Of a stretch of DNA of 64,000 nt, positions 47,146 through 60,411 are shown piece by piece. How positions within the stretch are numbered: position 1 is the first letter of the stretch; every line of letters begins with the position of its first letter. The translations under genes were made by a program, and so were the position numbers. Source of the stretch: Erigeron canadensis (Eukaryota > Streptophyta > Magnoliopsida > Asterales > Asteraceae); NCBI RefSeq assembly GCF_010389155.1, contig NC_057762.1:3893513-3957512 (forward strand), given 5' to 3'. Below the pieces are notes generated by a model. That model saw only the letters and a program-made list of their open reading frames with translations. It did not search any database and had not been told where the DNA came from.

Positions 47146-50100
47146 TTACACCTTTATCGCATCAAACTTCTCGCCCATTGCTCCACCTTTCTGTTTCTGG
47201 AACTGAATGTACCTTAAGGTACAAGCAAAGAAAGCATCTGAAGTTTGATTGGGTGTGGCCGTGTCACTTTGCATCTCGGTTTTAATCAGCTCTATAAGCC
47301 CTTGGATTGTAGCACTTGTTATTTGTGGATTTCCTTTCTCGAAGTAATAGAGGTACCTGGAAGAAAATATTGTGTAAATAGCTAGTTGATAAATGTAAAT
47401 GCAACTTCCATTTAACCCGCAAAGACTACTCGTGACATAAATGGAAGGTTGGGGGATGAGCAAAGGTTGCAACATCGATTAGTCACTAGTCAGCCAACAG
47501 CGTGTTTTGAATTTTAAAACAGTATTTGATATCAAGTGTTATTACGAAAACAATTACTAAAAGAAAGACTTTATATCAGAAAAATATCATTCAGGTTCAA
47601 AGGACTTGTTTACTTTGGAGACTTTTCAAGCATTTGACCCATTTCCTTTTCAACTAATTCTTAAACCTTCACCCATTCAATCTGTTTAAAATATACAACC
47701 CAAAATCGACCTACAAAAATGGGTTGAAACTGTCACCGAAAGTGAAAACACCAATACGTGATTGGATGAGGTAATGGTGGTGTGAAGTGTGTGTGTGTGT
47801 CTGGCAGTGGGTGCGTAGTAAACGTACTTGTTGAGTATTTCGACAAAGAGAGTTACGGGCCCACTGCTACCTCGAGCAACATTTGCCATCTGCTGTGCAG
47901 CATTTGCGATCCTTAATGCACGCTTAAGGCAAAGGAGGACCCTGAAATGCAGATAATATAAATTTTGACCCAAGAATAGCAAACCAGAACAAAACTAACA
48001 AGATGGGTAGACCGTATACCTTTCTCCATCCTTGATTCCATCCTGATCATCCACCCAAAACAGATGAGAACATGCGTAAACGGCTCTGCATTGATCTGGC
48101 TTCTTAAGAAGTTTAGCTGAATACTGAGGATAGAATAAACGTGTCATTGGTTAAAACTTTTAAATGACGGAAGAAATAAAACTGTAATATGGAGGATTCA
48201 AAATGCTTTTACCCCCGTGGCCTTATGCGTCAAGGTATCCCTGTTCTCCACACCAAATACATTTGTCCTTTGAAGGGTCCCAATAATTAGGTGAATTGCA
48301 GTTACCTGGGCTTTCGAGTCCTGTCACCATTCAAACTGATTAATTCTATCATAATCACCAAGTGCTTTTGACCCAATAGTGATAGTGGTTAGATGGAAAG
48401 GTCAGGTAGGTTTGGGTAATGCGGCATCTTTAGTACTAAGTAAAACCAACACAGGTTGGTTAGGTTGACCCATAAACCCTTTCTGTGCATTTTTAAAAGA
48501 ACATGTGAACAATTTATGTATGATTCTAAAATTAGGTTCTACAATAATAACCTGAATCTTGGATGAAAGTGATTCAAAGAGGTTTAATGGACTTTCAACC
48601 CTTTGACCCCTTTCATTTTTAGCAACAACTTTGATTTTGAGATTTGTGAGAAAAATCACAACCCATTTATAACCCCTTTATACATGGGCTAAAACGACCT
48701 CCTTTATAACCCCCCTCAGGTTGCAACTTTTAATCTAGGGATGCTAATGTATCAATGGTCAACCATTAAAATCATAGTAACTACTTAAAGCAAAATTAAG
48801 CAAGTACCGCTATTTCTTCTTCATATATAACAAATGCTTGAGTGAAGAACTCATAAGCAACTGGTTCCAGATCACAGTCATTGGCAGCCTGCAGAGCATA
48901 AAGGTCATAACCATCATCTGTTAGTTAATTGCCTTTGAGGACATAGTGCAAATTGACTAGGTTGGCGATTACTTGGTAGTGAAGAGATGAGACAAATATT
49001 CGTCAAACAATCTCAAGAGATAAATCTATTCCAAGATAAATCTACTTTTTGTACATGTGCAAACGGGCTGGATGGGCACAGTGTTGTCAAGAGCGCTAGC
49101 CTAGTCCGCCTAGGCGCAATGCGACGGCGAGGCCCACCTAGGCCGCCTGAAAACCTAGGCCCAGGCCCACATGCAAATTAGGCGGTCATTAAACTTAATC
49201 TTACCAGGTCAAACGGCGGTCAACGGTCAAATTGACCGGATCAGCCTCACAACAAGTCAGGAAATCGGATCTTGTGGCCGGAGATGGTGGCGGTGGAGAG
49301 TCGTGGTCGCCGGTCGTCGATGATGGTGGCTGTTGTGGATCCGTGGTGAAGAGGGGTTTGAATGAGAAATGATGAAAGATAATAGACTAGAGAGAGAGAG
49401 GGGGGGAAAGTGACAAATGAGGAGAAAAGTGACGAATAACAGTTGTCTTTTTCTTGGTAAATAGCCACTACAACTTTAAACACGTATATTAGCCAATTTA
49501 TTTTTATTTTTATTTTTTTTAATGGAATACAGGAACAAATATAGATTGTTATTTTTTCTTCTAAAACAGGAACAAATCTTCTACAGTTCACAACCACGAT
49601 TTGACCTTTCACAAAATTCATATAGTCCGTAGTATTATTATTATTATGATTATTAAATCCCACCAAAATTTTAGTCATTGATAACATAGGTTTAAACAGT
49701 GTGTGTTAAACTTTTTGGTTGAATGCATTATGGTTTATTTAGATGGTATTTAGTAAGTTGAATGGCATTTGGTTCATTTTTACTTTAGTGCGCTTTTTTT
49801 TTTCCGGGCGTGCGCTTTTTTTGCGCCTCTCGCCTTCGCCCCATTTAGGGTCTTTGCGCTTTGAGTTCGCCGTCGCTTTTGAAAACTATGGATGGGCATG
49901 AAAAAGTTTTTGTCCAGATATCTTCTGTACGAGAAATGATTAATCCTCCTAAAAGAATAGCCTATAAATCCTCCTAATCATAAGATGATGACATGTGGAA
50001 AAATCCAGCATTAAGATTAAGAAAGAGTTTTAGTAGAATCCACATGTCATCATCTTATAGTTTTAGGAGGATTATTAGGCTAATCTTTAGAAGGATATAT

Positions 50101-53100
50101 CATTTATTAAACCGATTTGGCCGGTTAGAGACGAAAGATAACCCGATCTGACCCATTTATAACTAAAGAAGTCAACATTGCCACTACTACATAGATGCTT
50201 TATATTATATCAAAACTTTGTGCAGAACTAGAAGACTTCACCTCTGCACATTGCAAGTACAACCTCAATGCCAATTCTGGTGCTGGAACATACGAAAGTG
50301 CCTCAATTATCTGAAACATACAAAAATTTATGTCATAAACCGACAGGTCAACAAGTGAGGTGACAAGGACTTGTGAAAGAACCCACTTGTTCAAAGCAAT
50401 AATCGAAAATTTTAATCACTAATATATGGATTACAGTATATTATGAATGGCAGCTTAATGATTGCCAATATGATCAAAAAAGCAAAATTACAAACAAGCA
50501 GATGCATATAAGGAGAATTTCATGACATAAATTGAAATGAAGTGGTACTCCAAAAAAGTGATCTAAGCAAACTCTACAACTACTAACAGTGGCTGCCCCT
50601 GTAAAGTGTTTCCAGCCATCTAGGTAGAGGTAAGAATTTGAACAGATTGATTTCAAACTGATCAAAGCAGGATGTATGTCATAGAAATATGCAACAAAAA
50701 GGCAAAATGTTTGTTTCAAATGCCTTCAATGGGTCTAATCTAACATTCATTAAAACGCATACAACGTCCTAAACTCTTTTACAAATATAACACAATATTA
50801 TTTTAGCAATATCGGTTAGTAACCATATCTGATGCACTACTTATCTTTATAAATTCACATTTTGACATGTTACTGAACCCACTACTTATGCCCATTCTAA
50901 GCTTTATTTATAAATCTCCAACAGCTTTTTACAAGTCAAAATCACCTGATTTAGAAGCTGAAAAATTTTCTTAGGAGTTGCTGGATCCTCTTCCCCAGCT
51001 ACATCTCCATCCTGATTTTGCAATTGACGAACCAGCTACAGACAATATATAATCAATCATGACACTAATTAATCAGAACTGTCAAAGTCCAACAGTTAAC
51101 ATGGTGCACAAACTGTTCTTTTTCCTTCTTTAAGTACATTGGTAAAGTGGTCCTTCACACTGTTTTGACGTCTGTACGTAAACTATTTGACATAAACATA
51201 TCTGCAATATGGATAACATACCTTCAAAGCAGAAAAGACTAGTGGAGGGATTGTGAAAGGAAGACGTTTTGGGCCTCCAGTCATGATATGCTTTCGCACT
51301 GTTAAGATAATCTAAAGCAGAAAAAAAAAAGTTATAAAAATAACGGAGCTTAAAAACAAAAGCAGCAAGCACCCTGCTGTTAGTTGGGTTACAGGTCAAA
51401 ACAGGGCAGTCTTCTGTATGATTTAAAACTGGTTAGACAGGTTGGGTTAGCCTTAAGCAATTTTTGTTTCTTATATATAACTAGCATGTCAGATATGATT
51501 ACAAAAACTGCATCACGTTATAATCTACTATTTTACATATAATAGTCTAAGAAATTTGTGCATAAAAACTACACTTTAGCTGACTTTCAACCATAGGACA
51601 ATTCCCTGTATAACATAATTTTTTAAATTTTACCCATCTGACCTATAAGAGATAAAGATAAAACTACAAGATATCAATCCATTGAACACAAAACGGGTTA
51701 TAATTTCCATTTACATCGGGGAAATATAAACTTAAAGCAAAGCCAAAGTTACCTTCAACATCTCCTCTGGGTCGTCGTTATATAGCACATGTATAACACG
51801 AGAAATAGAATTTTGTTCTTCATTAAAATCCTCCTCATCGAACTATCAGCATTTACAGAACATAATACAAAAAAGAAACAGAAAGTTAAGTAATAAGTAG
51901 CAAAATATAAAAAACCATTTCAGCAAAGCAAAACCACATGAGATGAGAAAGAAAGCAATCATAATGTTATAGTAATTCTGCAAGCTACAACTTGAAACTC
52001 GAAAGTTTAATATGCACCTCATCCTCAGAATCTCCCTCCAAGTCCTTTATAAGCCCTTTAATTAGTTCAAAAAGAACCTCAACCTGCAATAAATACACCA
52101 ATCAGATATTATAGAAGAAAAGCAATATAAGTCTATTTACCTCAATATACGTCTAGACGCAATTATGAATAAAATAACAAAACATGTTCAATATACCTTG
52201 TCAGCAGAAGATACACAAGCTTGGTTCGTCATTATGCTTTGGATAATAACCATAGCCATTACTTTGTTAGTTCCATTATCAAGGTGATCCATAACTCGAG
52301 GATAATTAGACAGCGTCAGGGAAGTGACAATATCACTATATTTTTCCAGTGGAGCACTCAAAAGTGCAACAACTTGTTTTGTAGCTCTACTATCTTCAAG
52401 CTTTGGTTTGTTTGAGAGTATCTTTACGCATGACCCCTATCCAAAATAGAAAAAGAAAGCATCACAAGAATAGCCATAAAGATATCTACATATTTACTCC
52501 TCTTTTTTCTACTTTTCTATTCATGTATTTGACCACTTAGTAGTTTGACCTGGGTGGAGAAACAAGAAAGGGTCTCAATAATAGATTCTATAGCTTATTG
52601 AGTCACATTGACCCAAAACATATTTTGCCCATACTTTTGATTAATTATTAACAATTAGTCTCAGATACAATTAGAAATACTATATGGTCCTGATAAAAAT
52701 CTAACTTCTTGTTTGAGATGATACAAAAGACTTTACACATTAAACTACACGTTGACAAAAGATGTGTTTGACATGTTAAACCATTGGACCAATTTCCTAT
52801 AAGTTGATCTTTAAAATTTTCCACCCTACCATTTAGAGATAATGTTTAAGCCAGGTTTACCCCATTCATCAGTATATGTACCAAATTGACACCTTCACCA
52901 AACAAGATGTTTTTAGGTGAATGATAATAATCAGTCTAACTCTACAATCTACAAATTGCAGAAGAGTTCTATATCTTATACAATATAGATATATAACATA
53001 CCAGCACTTGATCCACATAATCAAGCCGATCAGGATGAACACGAAGAGTGAATGTGAGAAGGGAAACATACAAAGTAATGGCACCAACAATTGGCATGTC

Positions 53101-56100
53101 ACCCTGAGTTTCAATAACCTGCCAACAAAGTATTCCAATCAAAAGATGACCAAAACTCTTTGGAAATAGATATCTTCGTTACAGCATCCACGAAAAAAGT
53201 ACAACACTTCATTTCAAAAAAATACAGTAATGTACATAACGAGTACCTTCCCAATAGCACTGCTCAATTTTGCAAAAGCTTCTACTTGGAGAAACTCTGG
53301 TAGGACCTGCAATAGCATATAACTACTTGAACAAATGCAAAACTCTGACAAATATAACCACTTCTCATTAAAAAAAAAACTCACTTCTGGACTTGAAGCA
53401 GCATAACTTGATAGTCTCTCCATTAGTTGGGATAGTACTGTCTTGATATCAACCGTAGGCTGAGATTTCAATAGATTATATACATTCAAAACCTTTAGCA
53501 CATACAAAGACACATATATAGAAACTACTCTTCTAGGGTTTATATAAACACCATATTCCAGATCAAGCATATATAAGCCAAGGGGTAACATTAATGAAAA
53601 AAGATATACAGATGAAGATAAGAAGTCTCATGCACCTGGAGCTGGGGACAAGCTCCTAGAAGGGTTTCAAGTGTCTGTAAGTGATACTCATCTGGAAACA
53701 CTTGAATCAGGCAGTCCATCAGATAATACTGTGCAAGCTCATCCTTACAGTTGACAACCTATCACAGAGAAATTGTAAACACCTGAAAAGTTAAAATACT
53801 GTACTCTAAGATTTTTGGAGGTAATAAAGGGACTTGTGGAATGGTGGATTGGGGAATGGGTCAAATATATTTGGGTTAAAACTCTCAATTTTAGCACGTC
53901 AGAATGGGCATGGGTGGAAAAAAAATGTTACAATTAATAAGCTACATCGTTGAAAGAACTTTTTAAGGAATATGTACAGATTAAAAGCAGAGTTTGGGAG
54001 ACATTCAACCCATTATGGGTCACATATGTTTGGGTTGAAACTCTCAACTTAGCACATCAGATTGGGCATGGGCGAACAAAATTGTTAGAATTAATAATCT
54101 AAATCCTTGAATAAAACTTTTTAAAGAAGATGTATAGATTAAAAGCGCAGTTTGAGAGACTTTCAACCCGTTTGACCCATTCACGCTATTTGTCCTGTTC
54201 CCACGTCTAACTTTTTTATTTTTACTCATTTGAGATAAAACATACCCAAATTGATTTGTTCAAAAGTTATTTGGTTGGATTTACCACCTCTAGCTAGCTA
54301 TACTTGAAAAATGGTAATACTGGAACAACGAAAAAAACTAGACCTGCTCCAAGATTCTCGGTAGAACAGTCTCTTTGTACAAATCAAGGTCAATACCCTC
54401 TATCTGACTAAGAACATGAAGATTTTTACCGACCTGAAATTTCAAAGACATGTTCAAAAACATTAATTTGACCACTGGACTCTACTTAAACCAGATCAAT
54501 GTGTTCCATGGTGTTATGGTGTTGATATTACTAGATCACGCAGCTCGTTCCTCTCCTTCTCCATTTTCTCCCGCACCCTGGCAGGTCCCTGCAGACCAGA
54601 AAGCCCAAATGAAGGCCTCAACTCAGGGTCACCAAAATCAATGTAGTACAAGCACTATTAATCCTGCATTATAAAAAATCATGCTCTCATGACTCATTAC
54701 AACATGTCATGCAAGTATGCCAAGCATGCCACAACATGACATGATAAAAGCCAATAAAGATACGAACCCACAAACCTGATGCTCCATCCGAACCCAGAGT
54801 TTATTCATCTCTGAAAAATTTTGCAACACAAACTCTACAGCATCCATGACAGTATCACCATCTCTATAAAACAACAAGAAATAATTACCTCATTGTCTCA
54901 AACAAATTAAAACCAGCTATGCAACAACTGAAATGAGCAGGATGTAGACTTCGACAGCTTCAGCTGAAAATCATAATGTTGGCCAAACTAGTTCCAGGTA
55001 ATTGACATGCAGTTGCACTAGCATATATGAACATGATAGAAACAAAAAAATGGCAATTATGACACCTTTACTTGTAATTGGGTCTATTTGGATTGTGGTT
55101 TATCTCGAACTGGTCAAAAATTTTAATTTTTTTAGCTGAAACTGGAACGGGCCATCTAAGTTGAATGGGTCGACATTAGAATGTAGCCCATTAGTTAACC
55201 ACAACCTCCTGTTACACTTTATGCAAATATTTAGATCACTTTCGTAATAATATTGTTTTAGCGAATAAAAATTGTAAATACAACTAGTGAACATTTATTT
55301 GCTTTAAAATTATAAAAAAAAAAATGTGTTTATGGGTAATAAGAAACAGATGTAGGGGAAGCGAAATGAAAACGAGAGCAAAGCAATTTGAGAAATTTTA
55401 CTCATTTGATTATAAATGTTAATTACAAAATGAAGAATAAAAACTATTATAGACTAACTAACGGCTATTTCTAACCATCTAATTTCTATCAAACTCCTTA
55501 AGTTACACTTTGTAGTTTGTACCCTTCTAAAGGTACAACTTGTCACTTAATATACAAACTATATACATTTCATAAGTAACCTAATCAGGTTTGAGTGTTT
55601 GACACAGAATTAATAAAAACCACTGTATATATGAGTGATATGACCATAGCATGTATCTGGTCAATTCTTTCATGAATTAGTGACATGGGTTCTCCTAGAG
55701 AAAAAAATTAAGATAATTAGGTGCAAACAAGAACATTTAAAATAGAGTAAAGAGCAACATAATTACAGCACAAAATTAAGAGCTCAACACTACTACAAAA
55801 TTAGACATGAATTTAATTGCATGAAAACCCACTTACATATACATCGAAAGTAAGCACAAAACTTTGCAAGAAAAACAACTTCCTTACCCTTCATATTCAG
55901 ACCCAATATCAGGAAGCTTATCTCTACTAATTTGTGCAAGGTAACTCCTAAGGAAGAGCCCACGAAGGGGATGCTGAACTGCACGACACATCTCAACAAG
56001 GTCTTTAAGAACATCTTTAGCAGGAGCCTCCTTTGATTTTATGTACACAGACCCTACGGTACATAAGAGATACCTATAAATCAAAGAGACAAATATCAAG

Positions 56101-57600
56101 AATAATCCACAGATAAACAAAAGCTGATGCAACATGTTGCTGAAGATTTTCTTTTTGTTATTTTTCTTTTTGTAAGTATGCTACGCGGGACGTAACAATG
56201 ATATTTCTACAAATGTTAAATGGCTATTAAAAATTAATCGATGACAGATCCTTGACAGATCAACTACACCTCTTCCCACTGCTTTCACCCGAATATGTTG
56301 GAATGGAACTATTCTTAATTGCGGAGAATCTTTTTGCAATGGTTTCGCAACTATTCTTAATTGCTCCATGAATAAACAGCATAATTATTATTAGAGTTTT
56401 GTTAATGACAGCCAGTATAAGTTATTTGGGTGCATTAAAATTTGTACTTTATCATGCTAAAATTCAAGGGGTGGTTTTTTATGTATAAAGTACTACTTTT
56501 TATGCATGTAATAAGATACTAATGACAACCCTTAGGGCTGTCATTATCATTTTCCTTATTATTATTATCGAATGAATATCAATTAATACTAATAATGAAT
56601 GAGCACTTGTGGCAATATGCATGCAAAAGTGGTCAGAAGCTCCAATTGATTGAATATTGTTAGACCTAACACCTCAAGCTTATCTACTAGGTTTATGCTA
56701 ATGCGTGTGAGTGTAGCCAGGAAACGCACAAATATTTAAATTAGAAGAGAGGGCGAACAAAGTTGCTTTATGACTTACAGTCTAGGTAAAATATTTCCAG
56801 CATGTTGGACGAGTTCATACAAATCGACTACTGAACAGCCATGCCTCTCTTCTTCCTTAAAGAACATCTCCAACTTTCTCAATTCATCAAAGGCTCTCAT
56901 ATCTGTATACGACAATCAAACAAAAATCAAACCATCTAAAAATAGAATGTAACAGACTTCAAAAATGACTTTCGAACTCAGATTTGACACTACCTCCTTT
57001 TTAAAACGGCAAATAGGAAGCTATGGTTCATTATTTAACATCAATCGTGTATTACTTATCAAATTTACAACCACCTTGTTGCCAACTTGGCACTCATTCT
57101 TGCATGTTTGATATTCATTTTGCATTTTAACAAGAACATATAATTTCAAAACCAATTGATTTTCTGAAAAAAAATGTGGCTACACAGATGTTAAAATCAA
57201 AGGTATGTGTCAACCTAAAGGAAAGAGAATGGGCATATTTTAGGCATATGTATCATTTTTCATAAGTTTCCAACACCTCTACTCAACATTTCAATCACTC
57301 TTCTGTTAACTTGACCTTTTCATTATCGGAAACATACCATAACAACGTAAACTAAATAAATCTCGCAACCGGTATAAAGCAGTCATGTTTCTGAATTAGT
57401 TCATCTACATTTGGTTCTTTCTAATACATAACAACTTTCTCGCAATTTTCATATCCGCTAACTTTAATCCATAAAATATTTAGATACAGCAATATGCATA
57501 ATATATATATATATATATAATTAGCCTAAAAGTGAAACTATATCTCCAATTATTTAAACAGGAGCATACAAGTTCAGTTATATCTATCTCTATATCTATA

Positions 57601-57635
<35 letters not shown>

Positions 57636-57940
57636 GAGAGAGAAAGATGTATATACAAAGATCGTAGTATTTATGAGGCGATAAACGTGAAGTGCGGAGC
57701 TCAGATAACAACTGTGCAGAGTATTTTAGAGCTTCTCTCAGGTTATTATCATCCTGTTCAATTCAAAACAGAATTAAATTTTTTTTTAAAAAAATTGAAG
57801 ATAAATTGGAACGAAATAAATGAGAATGAATAATAATTAATTACTAAAGCACGATGCATGTAAAAAGCGTTGTGTTGAATTCCGGCGATGGCTTCTGCCA
57901 GCCATTTTTCTTCATCTTCCATTGCGTCTGCGATCATCAT
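47146..57940 (-). CDS. VPS35: VPS35 retromer subunit
   Basis: Twenty-two exons (complement): 57845..57940, 57657..57753, 56779..56902, 55888..56073, 54776..54863, 54532..54588, 54344..54433, 53636..53758, 53385..53459, 53247..53306, 53002..53118, 52197..52436, 52018..52083, 51753..51842, 51222..51311, 50946..51035, 50242..50310, 48808..48888, 48213..48320, 48020..48123, 47828..47941, 47146..47356. The total is 2376 bases, 791 residues, close to the 787-790 of Arabidopsis VPS35 proteins. VPS35 is the alpha-solenoid scaffold of retromer, binding VPS26 (N-terminal PRLYL motif, here split by intron 3) and VPS29 (C-terminal half), and recycles vacuolar sorting receptors from endosomes. Landmarks: [69 protein letters not shown], and terminal AIKV. 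The start is the first of two adjacent ATGs (57940); 57937 is equally possible. Every junction is GT-AG and in frame. Confidence 0.96.
49079..49890. mobile_element. hAT non-autonomous element, 812 bp, in VPS35 intron
   Basis: Ends CAGTGTTGTCAAGAGCG and, on the other strand, CATAGTTTTCAAAAGCG, flanked by the perfect 8-bp duplication GATGGGCA (49071-49078, 49891-49898). The subterminal regions are GC-rich with GGCGA/CCGCC motifs. It sits in the 1.35 kb intron 48889-50241 and explains its length. No transposase is present; the open frame at 49247-49687 is fortuitous. Confidence 0.9.
49934..50105. mobile_element. Foldback MITE, 172 bp, in VPS35 intron
   Basis: Nearly the whole element pairs with itself: AAATGATTAATCCTCCT on the left and AGAAGGATATATCATTT on the right, with CTAATCATAAGATGATGACA mirrored as TGTCATCATCTTATAG. 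No clear target duplication was seen. It lies in the same intron as the hAT element just upstream. Confidence 0.7.
55700..55887. other. VPS35 intronic sequence with CACTACTACA motif
   Basis: The intron between exons 4 and 5 (54864-55887) holds a CACTACTACAAAA motif at about 55789, a typical CACTA terminus, without a recognisable partner. This might be a degenerate insertion. Nothing else is seen in the intron. Confidence 0.2.
56403..56546. mobile_element. MITE with TAATGACAGCC termini (copy 2 of 2), in VPS35 intron
   Basis: Perfect 11-base inverted ends TAATGACAGCC (56403-56413) and GGCTGTCATTA (56536-56546). The interior is shared with 45850-46020. It lies in VPS35 intron 3 (56074-56778). 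No coding sequence. Confidence 0.7.
57601..57622. repeat. (GT)n microsatellite in VPS35 intron 2
   Basis: About ten TG dinucleotides followed by TA repeats, about 30 bases from the exon 2 donor site. Confidence 0.9.
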
Positions 57941-58663
57941 TTTTCTTTTTCTTTTTCTGTTTTTTATTTTCAGAGTTTTTTTATTGATGTGCGTGTATAT
58001 GTATATGACAGTTCATCTGGTGTTGATATAATACAGTATTTGTTTAGTTTTTTAATTGATTTGATTTCAAATATGTATTTCACTATGTGTCAATTATGTT
58101 TATTAATTAATAGTTAGAATTTTTGTTTAGGTTTTCATTTTATTTTACAAGAACAACAACAACGGAGTACCGCGGTATGAGGGAGGTATGATGTAAAGAG
58201 CATTACCCTACTCAATGACAAAGAAGTTGTTTCCATGACCTCCGACATAGGGTATCACCCTTAAAAAAAATAGTTTCGGCAGCTAACTGGAGCAAAGCCA
58301 AGAAAAAAGAGGAGATCTCGATTTCAAATCTAGATAGATCCTAAAGAACTCTCAACGACTGTTTTTAGAGAGAGAAACTCTCAATAGATTTGGTAAAACC
58401 CTAAAACTTTTATTTTATTTTCTAAATACTTTTTCTTACTTTGCATTTAATATACGAAACTTTTATAAATGCACCTAAATGATGGAGCAAATACATATGG
58501 TAAGCAGCAATCAACAATAATATACTATGTAACACCTGTAAATACATATTGAAAAAGGTTAGTTAGGTTATATGAATTGGGGAGGGAGAAGATTAGTAAG
58601 ATTCCTAATTGTGAAAAACTTTTCATAATTACGTATATAATTAAAATTTAGTTTATAAATATA
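57941..58663. other. VPS35 upstream region
   Basis: Promoter and leader of VPS35, pyrimidine-rich immediately before the ATG. It contains a SINE-like remnant at 58160-58265 (GGAGTACCGCGGTATGAGGG start and ACCTCCGACATAGGGTATCACCC end, related to plant SINE tails) and a telo-box-like AAACCCTAAAA near 58396. No gene. Confidence 0.45.
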
Positions 58664-59941
58664 GGGCTAATTGCTTGAAAGTACTCTAACTTTGACACTT
58701 TTGTTTTTTTTGGGTCCCAACAAAAAAAAGTTCTATTATAGGGATTGAAACCGGATAAAATGACTTTTGTAGGGCTCCGGGCAAGTTTTGCTGATGTGTC
58801 TAGTAACTAACCGGTTTTTTGACTTTTATTATTATTAATATTAATATTCTGCTAACTCTTTCCATGTGGAATTTATTTCTATTTAAGTATATATAACCCT
58901 AAATTAAGACAAACCCAGTAAAATCATCCATCCGATTAAAATTTATTGACCCAAATCCTTATTGTTTTCGTTGACAAACTCATTATTTTGATTTCCATAT
59001 TTCAATACAATACACACCAATCAAAATTCTCATTCAATTTAAAATAAAAGAACAAGTATATCTGGATTCAAATGAATTTTGATCCCTTAAATCTTAGGCT
59101 TTCTTCATTAGACATCCTTTTTTCATCATCATCGATCTATTTTCATTTATCGATGGTATCTATTGTAAGTGAGGAAATTGTTTCTTTGGCGGATTGGTTT
59201 TGGAATAGAACGAAAGGGAAGATAACGTTATTAAGTTTTAATATTAGGTTCGAGTTTATTTAGATCTTATAAAAGAAACCGAAGGCAGTTGTAGAGGCAC
59301 CGGTGGTGGGTGGTGGTTCTTGGCTTAAACCGGCGGTTCAGATCTGGGTTTTTTGTGCGGTTATATGCATTTATATATACGTTCATCTCGTTGCAACGAT
59401 GGTGAGATCAGGGTTTTTGTGGTTCTATGCATTTGTTTGTTTGGAATTGTGTTCCGAATGAGAAAGTTTGAGAACTGGTGTAGCTTTAAATTTTCAATCT
59501 GAGATCATGTTGAATGATGATATTGGATAAGAATTAATGATGTTGAATGATCATATCAAACGAATCGATGATGTTGAATAATGATAAGAATTGATGATTT
59601 TTTTTTTCATTTCTATGTCTAATGATAATGGAATGGCAGATTTCAAAGTCATTGTTATACCATATTTCTTACCTAAGAGTTAATGATGTTTATCGATATA
59701 ACATGAATTATCCACGTGAAATTGGATGTTTATTAATAAATGACATGGAATATCCATGCAATAGTAAAATAGTTAAAAATTAAAAGAAAATTAGTTTAAA
59801 AATATTTTTAACCGGCTACCTGTACAGAGCCCTACAAAAGTGGTTTTACCCGGTTTTATTCCCTCAAATAGAAGTATTTTTTGTTGGAGTCCCACAAAAA
59901 TAAAGGTGTCAAAGTTGGAGCACTTTTCAAACAATTAGCCC
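58664..59941. mobile_element. Mutator-like element, 1278 bp, with perfect 9-bp duplication
   Basis: Flanked by ATAAATATA (58655-58663, 59942-59950). Terminal inverted repeats run about 130 bases, starting GGGCTAATTG and including CAACTTTGACAC, and AACCGG near the inner edge. The interior (about 58900-59780) has no transposase; it contains a CT-rich leader-like part and a short open frame (59072-59263) of unknown origin, so capture of host DNA is possible. Confidence 0.92.
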
Positions 59942-60411
59942 ATAAATATATTATGTATAATAGTTTGTTAATTTATATCAATAATAATAAGGAAATTGAT
60001 AAATATTAAAGTAACTAAAAATTAAGGAAACTTTATAACAAAATTAAAAGGGATACATGTCACCTAAAACTCGTGTCAAGTGTTTATTGGTAGATGTCAT
60101 GTGTGTTGTTGTAGCCTTGTAGGGGGTCAAATAAACCTGACCCAACTTGGTTTTGATGCGGCTTATTTAATCCTCTTTTTTGTAGTTCACCCAAAATCGT
60201 TTGTCCTGCTACACAACCAACCTGCCCGTTTTGACCCGTATGATAAGTTTGATACCATCATGCTGGTTGTGATAGTTTTATACAAATCAAGTTGCCTTTT
60301 ACCTACCAAAATGGGTTCTTTCAACGGCTATACTTACTAAAACGGTACCGAGAACACTATAGTTGCATTTAGATTCTTAATGTTTTGTTTGGTTTTGTTT
60401 ATGATGTTTAG

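Noticed and set aside
49247..49687. 146-codon open frame on the minus strand
   Set aside because: It lies wholly inside a non-autonomous hAT element and encodes no recognisable domain.
57600..57833. Open frame starting in the (GT)n repeat
   Set aside because: Begins in a microsatellite and overlaps VPS35 exon 2 on the opposite strand; a shadow of the real gene.
59072..59263. 63-codon open frame within the MULE
   Set aside because: No domain or supporting exons; kept only as a hint of possible captured DNA.
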